A DNA stretch of 64,000 nucleotides, from positions 1 to 64,000 of the forward strand of contig JAPYXD010000298.1 of assembly GCA_030998225.1 (NCBI GenBank), written 5' to 3'. Origin of the DNA: Diplolepis rosae (lineage: Eukaryota > Arthropoda > Insecta > Hymenoptera > Diplolepididae). How positions within the stretch are numbered: the stretch's first letter is position 1; each line of letters begins with the position of its first letter. The translations under genes and the position numbers were made by a program. Under the pieces are notes generated by a model. That model was not told the origin of the DNA, made no database searches, and worked only from the letters and a program-made list of their open reading frames with translations. Of this stretch, positions 9,548 to 18,879 are shown in pieces.

Positions 9548-10411
9548 ATATCTTATAGGTCAAATTGAAATATCCAGAGAATCTTATTCTTCGCGTTATC
9601 GCGTACTTGTGATTGGTAAATACATTACGGGAGTGATGTTCACTATAAATACAATACTTTTGAAAAAGTATTTCTAACAAAGATTTTTACGCATATATCT
9701 TATAGGTCAAATTAAAAAATCCAGATTATCTCATTTTTCGCGTTATCGCGTAATTATGATTGGTAATAACATTACGGGAGTGATGATCACTATAAATAAA
9801 ATACATTTGAAGAAGTAATTTCATCTATGTTTTTTACGCATATATCTTACATGTCAATTCAAAATGTCTCAAAAAATGTTTAAAAATTTTATTTTTCGGG
9901 TTTTCGCGGTTTCAGGATCTGTATTTGCATTATGGAATTGCTCTACTATAAATAAAACACTTTTGAAAAAGTATTTCTAACAAAGATTTTTACGCATATA
10001 TCTTATAGGTCAAATTGAAATATCCAGAGAATCTTATTCTTCGCGTTATCGCGTAATTGTGATTCGTAATTACATTATGGGAGTGATGTTCACTATAAAT
10101 ACAATACTTTTGAAAAAGTATTCTCAAGTAAGTTTTTTACGCACATATCTTACATGTCAATTCAAAATATCTTAAAAATTTTTTTAAAAAAATTTTATTT
10201 TTCGGGTTTTCGCGTTTTCAGGATCAGTAAATGCATTATGGAATTGCTCTACTATAAATAAAACACTTTTGAAAAAGTATTTCTAACAAAGATTTTTACG
10301 CATATATCTTATAGGTCAAATTAAAATATCCAGAGAATCTTATTCTTCGCGTTATCGCGTAATTGTGGTTGGTAATTACATTACGGGAGTGATGTTCACT
10401 ATAAATACAAT
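9548..10411. repeat. Satellite array, block 2
   Basis: 864 bp of the same A/B satellite lie between LTR elements 1 and 2. It begins in a B monomer, in phase with the break at 1391, and ends at ACTATAAATACAAT, where element 2 is inserted. Two B-type monomers occur in a row near 9560-9830, so strict A-B alternation is not kept. Confidence 0.95.
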
Positions 10412-10486
10412 TGTTAGGGTTTGGTTCGGACTGAGTTGTAGCTGGTAAGTGTCCCCTCGTGGGTTTTATGCCCAAACCCTGTGCGT

Positions 10487-11062
10487 CTAACATGAATTCG
10501 GCGTAGCCATCGTTGCGAAAAACTTGGCGATGACGAAGTCCCGGGTGTCAGGGGTTCTCAGTACGACCCTGGTCTCGAAGCTCCCCGGGTAGGCGAGACG
10601 AGTAGCGTTCCGCGCGGTCGAATAGTCTAAGACCCGGCGGGCCTTAGAGTACCGGGCCTGCGTTCGTCGACGCAGGCGGAGAAGGTAGCGAGGGTCCTCG
10701 CTTCCTGGAGGCGGTGGCGGTCGGCGAGTGACAGGCGTGGGAGGTAGTCTGTCTTCAGGGTGTAGGGCTTTTCCCTCTGAGAGTGGCCTGTCCTTAATTT
10801 CTTCGCTGGACTGGGATTCTCGAGTGGCTGCCCTGTTATCGGCGCTGACAGTTGCCTCGCTCGATGGTGGCCCCTCCTTTCCACCTCGTTGCTCCTTGTT
10901 GCCAACGGTTGTTCTCTCCTGGGTGTCGGTGGCGGTGAGGTACCCCACCTCCCTGAGACGCTGGAGTTGTCGGCTGATGGCGCGGGCTCGTTTCTGGCGG
11001 GGATTGAGACCCATGCGCCTAATCAGTTTAGTCTGGACGGTCTGTCTCGAGCCCGGATCCAC
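10487..11062 (-). CDS. Same LTR ORF in the 3' LTR copy (191 aa)
   Basis: This is the duplicate of the 17845-18420 ORF in the downstream LTR. It is open over its full length, with three residue differences. At the 3' end of the element it would be beyond the poly(A) signal in the main transcript, so only the upstream copy is placed to be translated from genomic RNA. Confidence 0.4.
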   Translation of the reverse strand: MDPGSRQTVQTKLIRRMGLNPRQKRARAISRQLQRLREVGYLTATDTQERTTVGNKEQRGGKEGPPSSEATVSADNRAATRESQSSEEIKDRPLSEGKALHPEDRLPPTPVTRRPPPPPGSEDPRYLLRLRRRTQARYSKARRVLDYSTARNATRLAYPGSFETRVVLRTPDTRDFVIAKFFATMATPNSC

Positions 11063-11247
11063 CCGTCTAGCAAGGATGGCGCCCGGAGGGCATCACAAGC
11101 TACCTGGTCGTTGTGAATCCGGCCCGGGGGGCGACGTCAGGGCACCAGTGTGTTCGTTGAGGAGTGGGGGGGGCGCCCGGAGGGCATCGCAAACCGCTGA
11201 ACAGCTGGAACTCGTCCTCAGGTGATGTCGGAACAGAATTATTCTTT

Positions 11248-11521
11248 AGTCCTAAGAAGGACTGGTGTTTGAAGTTGTAATACAACTTCGGGGTTGTTCA
11301 AATAGTCCTGAGAAGGACTGATGTTGTCGGCAATAGTTCCAACTGACGAGTTTTTCGTATAGTCCTGAGAAGGACTGGTGTTTGAAGTTGTTCCAATAGT
11401 CCTGAGAAGGACTGGTGTTGTTGATGAATATAGGCTTCTTTCGTATTATGTTAGTCCTCAAAAGGACTGATGTTGGTAACCAGCCCGGGTTACCTCGTGT
11501 TGTTTAGTCCTGGAAAGGACT
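11248..11521 (-). promoter_or_regulatory. Array of six AGTCCT-N4-AGGACT dyads (3' LTR)
   Basis: This copy is identical in layout to 18606-18879. All six stems are conserved between the two LTRs. Confidence 0.7.
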
Positions 11522-12619
11522 GATGCTCTGGTAATGTTTGAAAGGGGAAAGGAGAAAAAGAACAAGATACTTCAGTTCCGATCTCCTATGCCTCTCTTTA
11601 TTCTTCTATGTAGCAGAAACTCGATGAGCTGAAGCGTTCGCTTCGCAGAGCGACGGCGAGACGGTAGATACTGATGCGGTCCGTCCGGTAGGCTGGCTGG
11701 CAGGCGAGTGTCGCTCCGAGAATAGCGGCACTCCTTTTACGCACTTACTCGGGTAGTGTGCGCACCAATCAGAGAGGGGGGTCAAGTTTCCTCCTCCCGA
11801 AATTTTCAGCCAATCAGGTCATTCGTCTTGACCGCGTTGTGGCGTGAGGACGGATATTTGCTTCGCTCCTTGTGTCTCTTACATTATTTGATCTTATAAT
11901 TATTGTTTCGAAGTTTAGTAAAACTAATCTAAATACTTAACCTACTCTTAACATTAATATTCACAAACGTGATGCGATAACCCTTATCGACGAGTACAAT
12001 AGGCGGTTACGGCATTTCTTAAAATCGTGAGCGCTCTCTAAACAATAACATTATAATTATGTATTTATTATTATTTTATTTATTTTTTTTGTAATTACTT
12101 AATATTAAATGATTACTATTATTAATATTTTTGTTGTATGTCTATATTGTACTTATATTAGAAGTAGCCTATCACTAATAATAATTAATATAGTCCGGAC
12201 GCCTAATCTACCTTACAAACTAGTTATGGAGTTGCAGTACGTAGCAAGGTTGAAATTAAAACCGCTACTTTACGGTGATAAAATGATAGGTGATACACTG
12301 GTCTCTTAATTATCCCAAATCGCGAACAAGTGATCAGTTTATTCGCGACTTCAGGAAAATGAAAAACACAGAACTTTCTAGAGAGTCTTAAATTCACCTT
12401 TCAACGTCAATTTAGGCAAGTATAGCTGTAGAAGGGGCGGGGCACGGACCCGACCGCTTCCAGGTCATTAGAAACCAATTAAGGATGAGTCAGAAAAGGT
12501 CGTTGAGGCGAGAAATAAGAAGCGAAAATTTTGTAATATTAACGTATAGTACTCATCATAGAGCAGGAACGGAAAATTTTAGGTTCTTTGAGCGCCCCAT
12601 TTGCCCTGGGCGTATATCA

Positions 12620-12637
12620 ATTCTTCCCCCTCCCAGA
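12620..12637 (-). other. Polypurine tract of element 2
   Basis: On the minus strand CTGGGAGGGGGAAGAAT directly precedes the 3' LTR (TGATATACG). This is the expected plus-strand primer. Confidence 0.75.
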
Positions 12638-12705
12638 TAGACCTTTGCTGGCACATCCTTTGCAACTCCATGAACTTAAGTCTAGATAATTAATTTTTTT
12701 AATAT

Positions 12706-15700
12706 TTACAGAACTCGTTTTTCGTGTCGAACATAAGGTCGTCTGTCTCTATAGTTGGCTGACTGCTGTCTGCGCAAATTATAACGCCTCCTGGCGTTAT
12801 CTGATGGTTCTGGATCCTCTCCCGAGGAATCTGATGCTTGAAGTTCGTCTTCGTTGTTTACGGAGCGACGTGTCTGCTCGGCAACGTCGTAGGCAACGTG
12901 GTTAGCGACGTGAGTGAGGCTTGGAGAACGCTGCAGGCCTGAAGGCCCCGGAACGTGCTCCCGTGACTCTGGACATGAGTGGACTCGGTCGAGTCGTGGT
13001 GAGTGCGACTGTGCGTCGACGTTGTTTGTCCCTTCCGCAGAGTTCATGGAAGGGTGTGCTGTGGCGGCAATCTTCGGCTGGAGATTGCAATCAGCTTGAG
13101 GTCCGACATCCTCGCCTGAGGAGTCGTTGCATCGTAGTGATAGTTCAACTTCTCTCCTGGGTAGAATCGGTATTGGTTGATCCGCCTCGAGTTTCTCTGG
13201 TAGTGGTTGAGGGAACAGCTGTGCGCCGACACCCACGTGATGTGGCTCTTGAGGTGGAGCAGGCCATAGATCTTTCCCATGAACCTTTTGAATATGACCG
13301 TCCTTCATGATGTGATAAACTTCGCCGGACAGGTGCTCTACCACCTCATAGGGGCCAATTCTGGGGTGTGCCAAAGCCGCGTTGTATCCAGCGGCCTTGT
13401 TGGATAGCTGGCGGTTTGTCGTGATTACCCAGTCTCCGACAGCATAGCGTGGGATATAAGGTCCTGTCAGCTCAGGTGCGTATCGTTCTTGATACTGTCG
13501 TTGGTGACAACGGGCTTCATCCTCCCGTTGTAGTCGATCGTCTGCAGGGCCGATTTTCTGTTTGGTTGTTTGATCTGGGACGGAAAGGCGCCATTCCCCT
13601 GGCAAGAGAATGGTTTTACCTAAGAGTAGATGGCTAGGTGTGCTACCAGTGGCTGCATTCTTTCGACGACGTAATCCGAAGAGCAGCTCGGGTAAATGCT
13701 GGTCCCATGTGCGTTGATTTCCCGGCTGCAGACGTAATCTTAAACCCTTTTTGATTTCTTGGTTCCGCCTCTCCACAGGGTTGGCACGCGGGTGATAGAC
13801 TGGGGTAGTCCACAATTCGCAATCCCAACGATTACTAGCTTCTTCCCATATGTGTCCAGTGAACTGTGGTCCGTTATCGCTGAGGATTCGGCGAGGAAAT
13901 CCCCAGCGTGAGAAGACTTGGTCCTCCATTATTTTGGTGATTTTTGGTGCAGCGGCTGCTCGAAGAGGGAAAGCTTCGACCCATCGCGTAAACATATCCG
14001 TAATTACCAGGATGAACCGACTCCCTTGGTTAGTGCGGGGATATGGACCCATGAGGTCCACAGCTATAGTATCCCAGGCGGTGCGTGCAGGCCGTGGACG
14101 TTGCTGATCTGGTTTTTGGCCGCGTACTGGCTTGCAACAGATACAGAGATGGCATCCGGCCACGTATCGGCGAACTTCCCTATTCATTCCAGACCAGACG
14201 AAATGCTCTCGAATGGAACGCAGGGTTTCATCGACTCCTGGGTGTCCTGAGAGCGGTGCATCGTGATACTCCCAAATGATCCTTTGTCGCATTATTAGTG
14301 GGGCTGGCAGTAACCATTTTTGACCGTCGGTGGAGATTCGCCAGAATCCTTGCTCGTTCAAACGATGAGTCTGAAAGAAATGTTCCTCTTCGGGTGTACG
14401 TCGTTCTCGCTGCTGAATTTCTAACCAAACCGATATATCGCGGTTGATACCTGGGTCCTCCTGCTGAGCGTCAATGACCTCGTCGAAAAGAGAAGGTGTG
14501 TGTGTGAGGTGAAGAGTAGGGATGTCCTGTTGTTCACTGTTTCGGGTATCCGAATAGTTGGGCGGTACCATCCTCTCCAGGTCGGGTTCTCCTGGTGATA
14601 ATTCCCTTGGATTTGGGAAACGGGACAAGGCATCTGGAAGTTCGTTGTCCTTTCCCGGGCAATGTTCAACGTCGAAAGTGTACTCGCTCAAAAACAAGTA
14701 CCAGCGGGTTAATTTGGCTCTGGTATCCTTCTGTGATTTGAGCCATGTAAACGTCTTGCTGTCAGTGCGTAGGGTGAATCGCTTGTCTTCCAGGTATTGC
14801 CTGTATCTTTTGATAGCCCAGATGACGGCTAGGCACTCCTGCTCGTTGCAGTGATATCTAGCTTCAGTTGGCGAGAATTTTGCGCTACTGTAAGAGATGA
14901 TTCTGCGATTTCCATCCGGTCCCTGTTGCATGAGGACAGCTCCCATTCCCTTTGCGCTTGCGTCTGTCTGAAGGATGAATGGTAAGGTTGGATCTGGTCG
15001 GCTGAGCGGCTTATGATTTCTGAAGGCCTTTTTGACTGCATCGAGAGCTTCCTGGGCTTCCAGTGTCCATTTGTAGGTACGTTGCGGGGACAGAAGATCG
15101 GTCATCGGTGCTATCAGTTCGGAGTAGTGTGGCACATATTCGTGTAGCCAGTTCATTGTCCCTATCAGTGATCGTAGAGCCTTACGAGTGCGTGGGGGTT
15201 CAGCACTTAGGATGGCTTCGAGATGTCCAGGTTGCGGTCGATTTCCGTCGTCAGAAACTATGTGTCCCAGATAGGAGAGACTAGTCTGCCCGAAGTTACA
15301 CTTCTTCGGTGAGCATGTCATACTGTAAATGGAGACTCTTTCCAAGACTAGTGACAGGTGTAGTAAGTGCTCTTCCCAGTTTTTTGAGTAAACAATGATG
15401 TCGTCAAGGTAGGCGATAGCGAATTGTCCCCATTGTTCCGCCAGGACATGACGGATCAGATTTTGAAATGTACCCGGCGCGTTCTTGAGCCCGAAGAACA
15501 TAACCCGGGGCTGATATTGACCCCCGGATGGTGCTGAGAATGCTGCGAGGTGACGGCACTCCGGAGTCAAGGGAATCTGCCAATAGCCGCTTTTGAAATC
15601 CAGTGATGAGAAAATGGTGGCATCTCCAAGATCCTTTAATATCTCGTGTATGCGAGGGAGACATTGTGGAGCATCTACAGTCTGTTCGTTGAGGCGTCTG

Positions 15701-16362
15701 TAGTCGACACAGAATCTGTAATCCCCATCCTTCTTTCCTGCAACCACGATTGCAGAGCTGTAGTCGGATGTGGTTGGCTCGATGATTTCGTCTGCAAGCA
15801 TTTCTCGTATTTGTGCGTCCAGCCATTTCCGTTTTTCTTCAGAGTATCGTCGTGGTGCTTCAATGAAAGGTGTTGGATGTGATAGCTCAATGTGGTGTTG
15901 TACTGCTAGAGTCTGGCGAAGGGGTCCTCCCTGGTAGAAGACTGGAGCGTGACGTTTCATCATTTCCAGAAAACGTGGAGCGTACTTGGGTGGGAAGTTA
16001 TGAGTTACTTCCGGCGGCGTAGTGTTAGATGCTTGCTTTTGAGGTTCCGGTACCAAATACAATCGTCTTCTTTCTTGATTTCCCAGATAGATGCACCCCA
16101 GGCGGTGTTCGTGAATTACGTTGTGTTGCTCAAACCAGGGGTGGCCAAAAATCATTTCTCCAGAAAGACTTGGACTTACGAAGAAGGTCCCAGGATAAGG
16201 CTGATCGCAGGCTTCAGGTGCAAGGTCTATGGTCCCGATCAGTGGCAATGTCATGCCTTCGGCTGCGAGTTTAGCATGTGGCGGGCTAGGTTTCAGAGCA
16301 TTTAATTGACCTTTCGTCAGGAGTGTAGCGTGAATAAAGTTATCCGATGAGCATGAGTCCAA
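12706..16362 (-). CDS. pol: Element 2 Pol polyprotein: protease, RT, RNase H, integrase
   Basis: The listed start (16362) is a TTG inside the protease; the frame is open upstream to overlap the end of gag in the -1 frame, so frameshifting is likely. Domains: protease with an unusual active-site box LDSCSSDNF at the start; RT with SSLDFKSGYWQ near 252 and YLDD at 318-321; RNase H with TDAS near 466, NEQE near 506 and RTDS near 532; integrase zinc finger H700, H707, C737, C740; DDE residues D769 (AVDLMG), D829 (LSDNGPQF) and E864 (VERRNQE). About 200 disordered, Ser/Pro-rich residues follow the integrase. The canonical DTG/DSG of the protease is DSC here, a divergence seen in some Gypsy clades. 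No stop or frameshift was seen. Confidence 0.92.
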   Translation of the reverse strand: MDSCSSDNFIHATLLTKGQLNALKPSPPHAKLAAEGMTLPLIGTIDLAPEACDQPYPGTFFVSPSLSGEMIFGHPWFEQHNVIHEHRLGCIYLGNQERRRLYLVPEPQKQASNTTPPEVTHNFPPKYAPRFLEMMKRHAPVFYQGGPLRQTLAVQHHIELSHPTPFIEAPRRYSEEKRKWLDAQIREMLADEIIEPTTSDYSSAIVVAGKKDGDYRFCVDYRRLNEQTVDAPQCLPRIHEILKDLGDATIFSSLDFKSGYWQIPLTPECRHLAAFSAPSGGQYQPRVMFFGLKNAPGTFQNLIRHVLAEQWGQFAIAYLDDIIVYSKNWEEHLLHLSLVLERVSIYSMTCSPKKCNFGQTSLSYLGHIVSDDGNRPQPGHLEAILSAEPPRTRKALRSLIGTMNWLHEYVPHYSELIAPMTDLLSPQRTYKWTLEAQEALDAVKKAFRNHKPLSRPDPTLPFILQTDASAKGMGAVLMQQGPDGNRRIISYSSAKFSPTEARYHCNEQECLAVIWAIKRYRQYLEDKRFTLRTDSKTFTWLKSQKDTRAKLTRWYLFLSEYTFDVEHCPGKDNELPDALSRFPNPRELSPGEPDLERMVPPNYSDTRNSEQQDIPTLHLTHTPSLFDEVIDAQQEDPGINRDISVWLEIQQRERRTPEEEHFFQTHRLNEQGFWRISTDGQKWLLPAPLIMRQRIIWEYHDAPLSGHPGVDETLRSIREHFVWSGMNREVRRYVAGCHLCICCKPVRGQKPDQQRPRPARTAWDTIAVDLMGPYPRTNQGSRFILVITDMFTRWVEAFPLRAAAAPKITKIMEDQVFSRWGFPRRILSDNGPQFTGHIWEEASNRWDCELWTTPVYHPRANPVERRNQEIKKGLRLRLQPGNQRTWDQHLPELLFGLRRRKNAATGSTPSHLLLGKTILLPGEWRLSVPDQTTKQKIGPADDRLQREDEARCHQRQYQERYAPELTGPYIPRYAVGDWVITTNRQLSNKAAGYNAALAHPRIGPYEVVEHLSGEVYHIMKDGHIQKVHGKDLWPAPPQEPHHVGVGAQLFPQPLPEKLEADQPIPILPRREVELSLRCNDSSGEDVGPQADCNLQPKIAATAHPSMNSAEGTNNVDAQSHSPRLDRVHSCPESREHVPGPSGLQRSPSLTHVANHVAYDVAEQTRRSVNNEDELQASDSSGEDPEPSDNARRRYNLRRQQSANYRDRRPYVRHEKRVL

Positions 16363-16436
16363 GTAGGCTATGATTTCTCGATTTCCCAGGCTTACACGGA
16401 GACGTGTGAGTCGACGAGAGGTGGTGCTGGCGAGGT

Positions 16437-17753
16437 TTACTGCTGGCTCTGACTTTGTTGATGCTGAGGGGGCATGGCGGCCGCTGCGGTCGCCGGGCTT
16501 CGCCAGTTTCCCTGAATGTCATCGTTTCTTTGAGAAGCCAAGACTGGGCAGTTTCGATGGAAATGCCGCTCTGGGCAAAACCGACATCTGGGTGGATTAG
16601 AGCTCAATTGCGCTGCACGTTGATTCATATTTGTTTGTGCTGCAGGGGTGGCCTCTCTTGGTTTGGATTCTTCCTTCTTCTTCTCGTGACGTGGGTAGTC
16701 CTCGGCTTCGTCGGTTTCAGCAGTCAAGGCTCTTTGGAACAGATCCTCGAAATTTCGTGGAGATGCTGAGCGGATTGCTCTTCTTATGGAGGGTCTGAGA
16801 GATTCCAGAAGCAGAGTCGTGATGCCTTCCTCGTTAGTGGTTGGGAGTAACCGTCGTGCTAACAAGTACCGTTGCTGAAGAAAGACTGCTGTATTTTCTC
16901 TCTCACCTTGCTTCCGTGAGTACAAATTCTTATGTAGTTGCATCAGGACCGGGGCACTTGCGAAGCGTTGTATCAATATCTCCTTGAATTTCTCCCAGGT
17001 CACGGAGATGTTTTTGAACAATTCCCACCATTTAGAGGCAGGTTCTTCCAGAGCCTTTCCTGCGAGGCGAGTCCATTGAGAAGGCTCGGTTTCTGTTGAT
17101 TCGAAGTGCTCCTCACATTCTCGAAGGAAGGTGAAGGGGTCTTCATGATCATGTCCTGAAAAGCTTGGCAGGATTGGTGCAGGTGCTCTGATTGCACGGA
17201 GGAGAGCACGAAAGTCGTTTACAGTTGCATCCGCCAATACAGATAAGGCATTAGATGCGTTTTGTCTTCTTCCGGGTGCTGCGGCAGCTTGTGTTCTTCT
17301 GTTGTTCGCGTTGGGAGGAAAACCGGATGGGCCAGGTAAATTCTCTTGCGCCGTAGGTTGTCTAGCTGTGAATACGATGTTGCGGGAAAATGTATGAACA
17401 ACCGGGCGTTGTTTAGATCTATTCTCCTGTTGTTGGTGGTTTCTTGTGTGCGTCGCTGTATTTCTCCTTCCGTTATCTGGTGCAGATCGGCTGCGTCGTT
17501 CTGGGGTTGGCGACAAACTGAGTCGCTCGTATACAAGAGGAGCATCTTCAACATGCTCATATTCGTCGGGCGCCACCGGGTTTTGATCACCACTCCCGGA
17601 AGTGGTTGGCATCGGATTGTGCCGGGTAGCCATTGTGCGCGTGGGCCTGCCTCGGCCTCGTGATGTAGTTGGTGAGCGAATCATCTCAGGGTTGAAGATT
17701 CGTTTCCTATCCTTAGGAAGTTCAAGAAAATTATACTTTTCTTCAAGCCCCAC
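16437..17753 (-). CDS. gag: Element 2 Gag (438 aa) with a CCHC-like knuckle
   Basis: The protein starts MGLEEKYNFLELPKDRKR just inside the primer site. The first 190 residues are low complexity and basic. A capsid-like region follows (about 190-370; FSGHDHEDPFTFLRECEEHF, ASKWWELFKNISVTW, VLMQLHKNLYSRKQGERENT). Near the C terminus is a zinc-knuckle variant CRFCPERHFHRNC, spaced C-x2-C-x3-H-x4-C instead of C-x2-C-x4-H-x4-C. It ends QSQSQQ, where pol overlaps in the -1 frame. Confidence 0.88.
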   Translation of the reverse strand: MGLEEKYNFLELPKDRKRIFNPEMIRSPTTSRGRGRPTRTMATRHNPMPTTSGSGDQNPVAPDEYEHVEDAPLVYERLSLSPTPERRSRSAPDNGRRNTATHTRNHQQQENRSKQRPVVHTFSRNIVFTARQPTAQENLPGPSGFPPNANNRRTQAAAAPGRRQNASNALSVLADATVNDFRALLRAIRAPAPILPSFSGHDHEDPFTFLRECEEHFESTETEPSQWTRLAGKALEEPASKWWELFKNISVTWEKFKEILIQRFASAPVLMQLHKNLYSRKQGERENTAVFLQQRYLLARRLLPTTNEEGITTLLLESLRPSIRRAIRSASPRNFEDLFQRALTAETDEAEDYPRHEKKKEESKPREATPAAQTNMNQRAAQLSSNPPRCRFCPERHFHRNCPVLASQRNDDIQGNWRSPATAAAAMPPQHQQSQSQQ

Positions 17754-17766
17754 GTTCGGGCCGCCA
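17747..17766 (-). other. Primer binding site of element 2 (Lys-like with two extra bases)
   Basis: On the minus strand the site inside the 5' LTR reads TGGCGGCCCGAACGTGGGGC. It matches the tRNA-Lys1,2 site of element 1 (TGGCGCCCAACGTGGGGC) except for two extra G bases. It could be another tRNA; I cannot assign it by eye. Confidence 0.5.
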
Positions 17767-17844
17767 ATTGTTAAGGTTTGGGTTCGGACTGAGTTGTAGC
17801 TGGTAAGTGTCCCCTCGTGGGTTTTATGCCCAAACCCTGTGCGT

Positions 17845-18420
17845 CTAACATGAATTCGGCGTAGCCATCGTTGCGAAAAACTTGGCGATGACGAAGTCCC
17901 GGGTGTCAGGGGTTCTCAGTACGACCCTGGTCTCGAAGCTCCCCGGGTAGGCGAGACGAGTAGCGTTCCGCGCGGTCGAATAGTCTAAGACCCGGCGGGC
18001 CTTAGAGTACCGGGCCTGCGTTCGTCGACGCAGGCGGAGAAGGTAGCGAGGGTCCTCGCTTCCTGGAGGCGGTGGCGGTCGGCGAGTGACAGGCGTGGGA
18101 GGTAGTCTGTCTTCAGGGTGTAGGGCTTCTCCCTCTGAGAGTGGCCTGTCCTTAATTTCTTCGCTGGACTGGGATTCTCGAGTGGCTGCCCTGTTATCGG
18201 CGCTGACAGTTGCCTCGCTCGATGGTGGCCCCTCCTTTCCACCTCGTTGCTCCTTGTTGCCAACGGTTGTTCTCTCCCGGGTGTCGGTGGTGGTGAGGTA
18301 CCCCACCTCCCTGAGACGCTGGAGTTGTCGGCTGATGGCGCGGGCTCGTTTCTGGCGGGGATTGAGACCCATGCGCCTAATCAGTTTAGTCTGGACGGTC
18401 TGTCTCGAGCCCGGATCCAC
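17845..18420 (-). CDS. ORF inside the 5' LTR, upstream of gag (191 aa, unknown)
   Basis: This ORF starts MDPGSRQTVQTKLIRRMG and ends at 17845, only about 90 nt before the gag start. The N-terminal 40 residues are strongly basic (RRMGLNPRQKRARAISRQLQ), the middle is polar and acidic, there is a proline-rich linker (PPTPVTRRPPPPPG near 108-121), then a second Arg-rich stretch (RLRRRTQARYSKARRVLDYS) and a C terminus ending FATMATPNSC. No known domain is recognised. It may be a leader protein, or a chance ORF in a GC-rich LTR. The two LTR copies differ by three amino acids (A/T, Q/R, K/E), and I found no silent change, so selection is not demonstrated. Confidence 0.45.
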   Translation of the reverse strand: MDPGSRQTVQTKLIRRMGLNPRQKRARAISRQLQRLREVGYLTTTDTRERTTVGNKEQRGGKEGPPSSEATVSADNRAATRESQSSEEIKDRPLSEGEALHPEDRLPPTPVTRRPPPPPGSEDPRYLLRLRRRTQARYSKARRVLDYSTARNATRLAYPGSFETRVVLRTPDTRDFVIAKFFATMATPNSC

Positions 18421-18605
18421 CCGTCTAGCAAGGATGGCGCCCGGAGGGCATCACAAGCTACCTGGTCGTTGTGAATCCGGACAGTGGTGCGACGTCTGGC
18501 CTCCTGTGAGTTCGTTCAGCAGTAGGGATGGCGCCCGGAGGGCATCGCAAACCGCTGAACAGCTGGAACTCGTCCTCAGGTGATGTCGGAACAGAATTAT
18601 TCTTT

Positions 18606-18879
18606 AGTCCTAAGAAGGACTGGTGTTTGAAGTTGTAATACAACTTCGGGGTTGTTCAAATAGTCCTGAGAAGGACTGATGTTGTCGGCAATAGTTCCAA
18701 CTGACGAGTTTTTCGTATAGTCCTGAGAAGGACTGGTGTTTGAAGTTGTTCCAATAGTCCTGAGAAGGACTGGTGTTGTTGATGAATATAGGCTTCTTTC
18801 GTATTATGTTAGTCCTCAAAAGGACTGATGTTGGTAACCAGCCCGGGTTACCTCGTGTTGTTTAGTCCTGGAAAGGACT
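18606..18879 (-). promoter_or_regulatory. Array of six AGTCCT-N4-AGGACT dyads (5' LTR)
   Basis: Six copies of a perfect 6 bp dyad with a 4 nt spacer are spaced about 37-57 bp apart. The stems are invariant and the spacers vary: AAGA, GAGA, GAGA, GAGA, CAAA, GGAA on the plus strand. Most are followed by GATGTTG or GGTGTTG. The other LTR has the same array at 11248, 11304, 11361, 11398, 11453 and 11506. Either six RNA hairpins in the leader or six sites for a dimeric DNA-binding protein would fit; Gypsy-type insulators are also arrays of protein sites. Confidence 0.7.

Larger units (their letters stand above)
10412..12619 (-). repeat. LTR of element 2 (3' copy, 2208 bp)
   Basis: The ends are TGTTAGGG and GTATATCA. 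It contains the LTR ORF (10487-11062), six dyads (11248-11521), an AATAAA signal on the minus strand (TTTATT near 11598) and AT-rich DNA at 11880-12200. Two copies of GGCGCCCGGAGGGCATC lie near 11080 and 11172 and bracket the segment that differs most from the other LTR. Confidence 0.95.

Noticed and set aside
12109..12309. 66 aa ORF in both LTRs of element 2, plus strand
   Set aside because: It is antisense to the element, in AT-rich LTR DNA, and its conservation is explained by LTR identity.
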